Source of the DNA: Pseudoflavonifractor sp. MSJ-30
GTDB taxonomy: Bacteria > Bacillota > Clostridia > Oscillospirales > Oscillospiraceae
Assembly (NCBI RefSeq): GCF_018918045.1
Contig: NZ_JAHLPU010000054.1
Coordinates: forward strand, 1 to 36,167
Length of the DNA: 36,167 bases
Direction: 5' to 3'
Below the pieces are notes generated by a model. That model saw nothing but the letters and a program-made list of their open reading frames with translations. It made no database searches and had not been told where the DNA came from. Made by a program: the position numbers and the translations under genes. Shown here one piece after another: positions 32,025 to 36,167 of this stretch (within the stretch, counting starts at the first letter, position 1; each line of letters begins with the position of its first letter).

Positions 32025-34658
32025 TTACAGCGCCTTCAGCGCTTCCAGGCTCTCTTCCAGAGCCGCGATCAGATCGGCGGCCTTTTTGGCCTTTTCCCGT
32101 TCGGCGTTGACCACGGCCTCGGGGGCACGGGAGACAAAATTCTCGTTGGAGAGCTTGCCGTTCAGACCTGCCAGGTTCTTTCTGGCCTTGTCCAGCTCCT
32201 TGGAGATACGCTCCTGCTCCTTGGCGATGTCCACCAGCTGGCCCATGGGGATATAGAGCTTGGCGTCAGCGGTGGCGCAGGTCACCAGACCGTTCAGGTT
32301 CTCCGGCTCCTTGTCCAGCAGCTCCACCTTGTCGGCGTAGGCAAGTCTTTGGATGAAGCCCTCGCCCTCGGTGAAGACCTGGGACGCGGCGGTGAGCACA
32401 TACAGCGTTGCCTTCTTGGAGGGGGGCACGTTCATCTCGGCTCTGCGGTTGCGGATGGCCCGGATGGCGTTCATAACGGACTCCATGTGGGCCTCCTCGG
32501 TCTTGAAGCTCAGCTTTTCGCTGGCCTCGGGCCACTTGGCCACAATCAGGGCGCTCTCCCGCATGGGCAGGCTCTGCCAGATTTCCTCGGTGATGAAGGG
32601 CATGAAGGGGTGCAGCAGCCGCAGCGTCTGATCCAGCACATACACCAGCACCTGCATGGCGGTGTTCTTCCGGGAGGCATCCTCGGAGTACAGCCGGGCC
32701 TTGGTCAGCTCGATGTACCAGTCGCAGTAGGTGTCCCAGATGAAGTCATAGATTTTCTGGACGGCAATGCCCAGCTCATAGCGCTCCATGTTGTCGGTGA
32801 CCTCGGCAATGAGGGTGTTCAGCTTGGACAGCACCCACTTGTCGGCAATTTCCAGCTCCGTGGGCAGCTGGGGCACAAAGTCCTCGCCCAGATTCATCAG
32901 CACATACCGGGAGGCGTTCCAGAGCTTGTTGGCGAAGTTCCGCATGGCCTCGCAGCGCTCCACATAGAAGCGCATATCGTTGCCGGGAGAGTTGCTGGTG
33001 ACCATATTCATCCGCAGGGCGTCGCAGCCGTACTTGTCGATCATTTCCAGGGGGTCAATGCCGTTGCCCAGAGATTTCGACATCTTGCGGCCCTTGTCGT
33101 CCCGGACCAGGCCGTGAATCAGCACGGTGTGGAAGGGGGCCTTGCCGGTGTGCTCGCAGCCGGAGAAAATCATCCGGGCAACCCAGAAAAAGATGATGTC
33201 GTAGCCCGTGACCAGCACGTCCGTGGGGTAGAAATAGTCCAGATCCGGAGTCTTCTCAGGCCAGCCCAGAGTCTCGAAGGGCCACAGAGCGGAGGAGAAC
33301 CAGGTGTCCAGCACATCGGGGTCCCGCTCAATATGGGTGGAACCGCACTTCTCGCACTTGCAGGCGTCCTCCCGGGACACAGTAATGTGGCCGCAGTCGG
33401 CGCAGGTCCAGGCGGGAATCTGATGGCCCCACCACAGCTGCCGGGAGATGCACCAGTCGCGGACGTTCTCCATCCAGTTGAGGTAGGTCTTGGTGAAGCG
33501 GTCAGGGACGAATCTGGTCTCCCCTTCCTTCACCACGTCAATGGCCTTTTCGGCCAGGGGCTTCATTTTCACGAACCACTGGGCAGAGATGATGGGCTCC
33601 ACATCGTTGTGGCAGCGGTAGCAGGTGCCCACGTTGTGGGCGTAGTCCTCCACCTTCACCAGGTAGCCCTGGGCGTCCAGGTCGGCCACAATGGCCTTCC
33701 GGGCTTCATACCGATCCATGCCCTCGTACTTGCCGCCGAGGCTATTCACCTTGCCCTCGTCGTCCAGCACCCGGATGACCTCCAGATTGTGCCGCAGGCC
33801 CACCTCGAAGTCGTTGGGGTCGTGGGCGGGGGTCATCTTCACGCAGCCGGTGCCGAATTCCATTTCGGCGTAGTCGTCGGCCACCACGGGGATGGGCTTG
33901 TTCAGCAGGGGCAGGATCACGTTCTTGCCCACAATGGCCTTGTAGCGCTCATCGTTGGGGTTGACGCAGACGCCGGAGTCACCCAACATGGTTTCCGGAC
34001 GGGTAGTGGCCACGATGACCTCCCCGGAGCCATCCTCCAGGGGGTAGCGGATGTGCCACAGATGGCCGGGCTTATCCACGTATTCCACCTCGGCATCGCT
34101 CAGAGCGGTGACGCAGTGGGGGCACCAGTTGATGATCCGGCTGCCCTTGTAGATCAGGCCCTTTTCATACAGGGAGACGAAGACCTCCCGGACGGCCTTG
34201 GAGCAGCCCTCGTCCATGGTGAATCTGGCCCGGTCCCAGTCACAGCTGGAGCCCAGCTTCTTCTGCTGCTCCACAATCCGGTTGCCGAACCGGTTCTTCC
34301 AGTCCCAAACCCGCTCCAGGAACTTTTCCCGGCCCAGGTCATACCGGGTCAGACCCTCCTTGCGCAGCTCCTCTTCCACCTTGATCTGGGTGGCAATGCC
34401 TGCATGGTCCACACCGGGAATCCAGAGGGCATTGTAGCCCTGCATCCGCTTGAAGCGGATGATGCTGTCCTGGAGCGTCGCGTCCATGGCGTGGCCCATG
34501 TGGAGCTGGCCGGTGACGTTGGGGGGCGGCATGACGATGGTAAAGGGCTTTTTGTTCTCATCCCGCTCCGCGTGGAAGTAACCACCCTCCTGCCACATTT
34601 TGTAGATCTCGGCCTCCACAGCCTGGGGCTCGTAGACCTTGTTCAGTTCTTTTGCCAT
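32025..34658 (-). CDS. valS: Valyl-tRNA synthetase ValS
   Basis: ValS charges tRNA-Val. The 877 residues are typical. The HIGH motif is HMGH in MPPPNVTGQLHMGHAM (about 44-59), KMSKS is in GRKMSKSLGNG, and a Cys4 zinc site is in CADCGHITVSRED ... CKCEKCG. The C-terminal residues form the coiled-coil arm. The start is ATG 34658 (MAKELNKVYEP), with AAAGGAG 8 bases upstream; the open frame continues to 34985 only because it reads through the T-box leader. Regulation is by the T-box described separately. Confidence 0.97.
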   Translation of the reverse strand: MAKELNKVYEPQAVEAEIYKMWQEGGYFHAERDENKKPFTIVMPPPNVTGQLHMGHAMDATLQDSIIRFKRMQGYNALWIPGVDHAGIATQIKVEEELRKEGLTRYDLGREKFLERVWDWKNRFGNRIVEQQKKLGSSCDWDRARFTMDEGCSKAVREVFVSLYEKGLIYKGSRIINWCPHCVTALSDAEVEYVDKPGHLWHIRYPLEDGSGEVIVATTRPETMLGDSGVCVNPNDERYKAIVGKNVILPLLNKPIPVVADDYAEMEFGTGCVKMTPAHDPNDFEVGLRHNLEVIRVLDDEGKVNSLGGKYEGMDRYEARKAIVADLDAQGYLVKVEDYAHNVGTCYRCHNDVEPIISAQWFVKMKPLAEKAIDVVKEGETRFVPDRFTKTYLNWMENVRDWCISRQLWWGHQIPAWTCADCGHITVSREDACKCEKCGSTHIERDPDVLDTWFSSALWPFETLGWPEKTPDLDYFYPTDVLVTGYDIIFFWVARMIFSGCEHTGKAPFHTVLIHGLVRDDKGRKMSKSLGNGIDPLEMIDKYGCDALRMNMVTSNSPGNDMRFYVERCEAMRNFANKLWNASRYVLMNLGEDFVPQLPTELEIADKWVLSKLNTLIAEVTDNMERYELGIAVQKIYDFIWDTYCDWYIELTKARLYSEDASRKNTAMQVLVYVLDQTLRLLHPFMPFITEEIWQSLPMRESALIVAKWPEASEKLSFKTEEAHMESVMNAIRAIRNRRAEMNVPPSKKATLYVLTAASQVFTEGEGFIQRLAYADKVELLDKEPENLNGLVTCATADAKLYIPMGQLVDIAKEQERISKELDKARKNLAGLNGKLSNENFVSRAPEAVVNAEREKAKKAADLIAALEESLEALKAL

Positions 34659-34706
34659 TGTGAATCTCCTTTCGAAACATAGGCTTTCCCGTCCGGAAAG
34701 TCTGTA

Positions 34707-34762
34707 CCGCCCCTCATCAGTCATGGCCCACAGGGCCGCGACAGCTTCCCCCAGGGGAAGCC
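34707..34762 (-). repeat. Hairpin-rich insertion between the T-box terminator and valS
   Basis: GCTTCCCC/GGGGAAGC (34744-34751, 34754-34761) and GGCCC/GGGCC (34725-34737) stand side by side, with the GACTGATGAGGGG-type tail I associate with small dispersed repeats of gut Clostridia. A third hairpin, CTTTCC/GGAAAG (34684-34700), lies closer to the ribosome site. Confidence 0.5.
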
Positions 34763-34796
34763 AAAAAACGCCCCGGGTGAAGCAACACCCAGGGCG
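34763..34796 (-). terminator. T-box regulated terminator of valS
   Basis: On the minus strand CGCCCTGGGTG, loop TTGCTT, CACCCGGGGCG, then TTTTTT (34768-34763): an 11-bp stem with a U-run. Confidence 0.92.
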
Positions 34797-34995
34797 AAAA
34801 GCTTTCCGCGGTACCACCTGAATTCCCGATTTACGGGCACTCGAACGCTGTAACGGGCTGACCCGTACTGCCCTACTCCCCTTCAGGCAGTCCGCTCCCG
34901 GGCGACCATTCCCCTGCCGGCCTGAGCGCTCACACCACCCGCGCCCTCTCTGCTGGCCTTCTTCAAGGGAAACCTCCCGTTCCATGCGTTTGCAT
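34763..34995 (-). promoter_or_regulatory. T-box leader riboswitch of valS
   Basis: The invariant T-box word AGGTGGTACCGCG is at 34819-34807 (minus strand), immediately before the terminator. The upstream leader folds into GC-rich Stem I material (34995 to about 34880). A Val specifier is plausible at 34906-34904, reading GTC in the context AATGGTCGCCC. Uncharged tRNA-Val would pair with specifier and T-box, form the antiterminator and allow valS transcription. The T-box word and terminator are certain; the specifier position is inferred. Confidence 0.93.
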
Positions 34996-35003
34996 TTGGT
35001 TGT

Positions 35004-35032
35004 ATTTTAGCCGTCCGTGGGAAGAATGTCAA
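35004..35032 (-). promoter_or_regulatory. valS promoter
   Basis: On the minus strand TTGACA (35032-35027), 17 bases, TAAAAT (35009-35004), just ahead of the T-box leader. Confidence 0.85.
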
Positions 35033-35060
35033 GGCTTTTTTCGAAAAACACCGCTTTTCC

Positions 35061-35089
35061 TTGACGCAAGCCCGGAACATGGCTATAAT
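35061..35089 (+). promoter_or_regulatory. Promoter of the glycosyltransferase gene
   Basis: TTGACG (35061-35066), 17 bases, TATAAT (35084-35089). It diverges from the valS promoter with 28 bases between the two -35 boxes. Confidence 0.85.
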
Positions 35090-35121
35090 GAACATGATTT
35101 TGGCACTTGGAGTGTATTTCT

Positions 35122-36069
35122 ATGGTAAAGCTATCTCTGGTCGTCCCCTGCTATAACGAGGGGGAAAATGTCATTCCCTTTCATGAAGCCGCACTGGCGG
35201 CTTTCCGGGACTGCGGATATGAAATCGAAATCGTCTACATTGACGACGGCAGTCAGGACGCCACGCTGCACAATCTGAAAAAAATCTACGCCCGGGGCGA
35301 CTGCAAGGTGAAGATTGTCTCCTTCTCCCGGAACTTTGGCAAGGAGGCGGGTATTTACGCCGGCCTGCGGCACGCCTCCGGGGAATACGTCAGCCTCATT
35401 GACGCGGATTTGCAGCAGCGGCCGGAAATCGTCCGGGATATGGTAAAGATTCTGGACGAGCAGCCGGAATACGACATTGTGGCGGCTTATCAGGACCGGC
35501 GCGGCGAGGGCAAGGTTCTCTCCTTCTTCAAAAAGAGCTTCTACGCCGTCATCAATAGGCTCTCCAAGGTCCGTTTGCACCCCGACGCCAGCGATTTCCG
35601 CACCTTCCGCCGCAGCGTCCGGGACAGTCTGCTGCTGCTGGGCGAGAACCACCGGTTCTCCAAGGGTCTCTTCGCCTGGGTTGGCTACGCCACCTGCTTC
35701 ATCCCCTACACCGCGGATAAGCGGGCCAGCGGCACCACCAAATGGAACTTCTGGAAACTCCTGAACTACGCCATCGAGGGCATCATCGGCTTCTCCACGG
35801 CCCCCCTGCGTCTGGCTACCCTCTTCGGCACGGTCAGCGGCATCGCGGCCATCCTCTACCTGATCTGTGTCGTTGTGGAAAAGCTGACCCGGGGCATTGC
35901 CGTTCCCGGCTACGCAACCATCATCGTGCTTCTGCTGCTGTTTTCCAGCATCCAGCTGTTCTGCATCGGCATCATCGGAGAGTACGTCGGCCGGAATTTC
36001 GAGCAGAGCAAAGGCCGGCCGATCTATATTGCGAAGGAAGTGATCGGGGAAGAAGAAATTGACAATTGA
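35122..36069 (+). CDS. GT2-family glycosyltransferase with two C-terminal membrane helices
   Basis: This 315-residue dolichol-phosphate-mannose-synthase/GtrB-like enzyme transfers a sugar from a nucleotide donor, probably to a polyprenyl phosphate. The GT-A fold begins SLVVPCYNEGENV (about 5-17); IVYIDDGSQDAT and the metal-binding Asp-x-Asp in SLIDADLQQRPE (about 94-105) follow. Two helices lie at about 230-260 and 270-295. ATG 35122 follows TTGGAGTG; an in-frame ATG at 35107 lacks a site. The last codons (EEIDN, stop) are contributed by a TTGACAA repeat array, so the natural C-terminus may have been trimmed or replaced. Confidence 0.92.
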   Translation: MVKLSLVVPCYNEGENVIPFHEAALAAFRDCGYEIEIVYIDDGSQDATLHNLKKIYARGDCKVKIVSFSRNFGKEAGIYAGLRHASGEYVSLIDADLQQRPEIVRDMVKILDEQPEYDIVAAYQDRRGEGKVLSFFKKSFYAVINRLSKVRLHPDASDFRTFRRSVRDSLLLLGENHRFSKGLFAWVGYATCFIPYTADKRASGTTKWNFWKLLNYAIEGIIGFSTAPLRLATLFGTVSGIAAILYLICVVVEKLTRGIAVPGYATIIVLLLLFSSIQLFCIGIIGEYVGRNFEQSKGRPIYIAKEVIGEEEIDN

Positions 36070-36087
36070 CAATTGACAATTGTCAAT
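36058..36087. repeat. TTGACAA short tandem repeat with inverted end
   Basis: ATTGACAATTGACAATTGAC continues as AATTGTCAAT: three head-to-tail TTGACAA units and one inverted TTGTCAA. It contains the stop codon of the glycosyltransferase gene. Confidence 0.8.
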
Positions 36088-36109
36088 GTGAATCAAGAGT
36101 TGAGGGCCT

Positions 36110-36133
36110 GTAGGGGCGGCTATTAGCCGCCCG
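36110..36133. repeat. Partial copy of the GTAGGGGCGGC palindromic repeat
   Basis: GTAGGGGCGGCTATTAGCCGCCCG repeats the arm seen at 31882-31905 with a different 5-base loop. A second arm, if present, lies beyond the window edge. Confidence 0.7.
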
Positions 36134-36167
36134 GAAACGACCGGGCCTGAGTGTTTCGTTTTCACAG

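Noticed and set aside
32007..34682. Very long + strand open frame of 891 codons opposite valS
   Set aside because: It is the antisense shadow of valS, produced by GC-rich codon bias. It has no recognisable domain, and the minus strand carries a complete synthetase with T-box and promoter.
34659..34985. N-terminal extension of valS by 109 codons
   Set aside because: The extension reads through the T-box, its terminator and the repeat. MAKELNKVYEP at 34658 has a proper ribosome site and is the family start.

Overview
The window looks like a chromosomal stretch of a GC-rich, endospore-forming Firmicute of class Clostridia, most like the Oscillospiraceae/Ruminococcaceae. This rests on gene content (cotJ, cwlD, the spoIIA operon, yunB, ylbJ, yqfC/yqfD, a T-box on valS), on GC-rich codon choice in the core genes, and on gene orders typical of that group (yqfC-yqfD-phoH-ybeY-era-yqzL-recO-mutS2; rsmD-coaD). 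No rRNA, tRNA, CRISPR array or complete insertion sequence was seen.

Layout. 1-239 is the tail of a + strand protein. 308-1354 (-) is a spore-coat cotJ locus in which CotJA and CotJB appear fused, followed by the manganese-catalase-like CotJC. 1470-5278 (+) holds cwlD, radA and the forespore operon spoIIAA-spoIIAB-sigF. 5362-10378 (+) holds pcrA, yunB and ligA. A nested palindromic repeat separates ligA from a minus-strand group (ylbJ, a small Cys-rich protein, a GNAT acetyltransferase; 12255-10524). 12331-19514 (+) is a tightly overlapping run yqfC-yqfD-phoH-ybeY-era-yqzL-recO-mutS2. Next come an HPr-like gene, uvrC, rsmD, coaD, a coiled-coil protein, a small membrane protein, an AT-rich repeat-bearing spacer, a second membrane protein and a XerD-type recombinase (to 25661).

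25712-36167 is more mixed: pfkA (-); a DUF4037 nucleotidyltransferase / methyltransferase / truncated acetyltransferase cassette (+); a promoter and a highly foldable element of about 177 nt (candidate structured RNA); a XerC-type recombinase; a membrane-anchored XRE regulator whose best-placed start codon is ATA; a nucleoside phosphorylase and cytidine-deaminase-like pair (-); a palindromic repeat element; valS (-) with a complete T-box leader; and a GT2 glycosyltransferase (+).

How it fits together. Much of the left half serves sporulation (coat, cortex lysis, SigF control, mother-cell membrane proteins) and genome maintenance (RadA, PcrA, LigA, RecO, MutS2, UvrC, two tyrosine recombinases), with ribosome maturation (YbeY, Era, RsmD) between. 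The least explained stretch is 28444-30556: a gene apparently cut short beside repeat-like sequence, a three-way-junction element directly in front of a recombinase gene that lacks a clear ribosome binding site, and a tail-anchored DNA-binding protein preceded by a palindrome that recurs once at the left end of the window.
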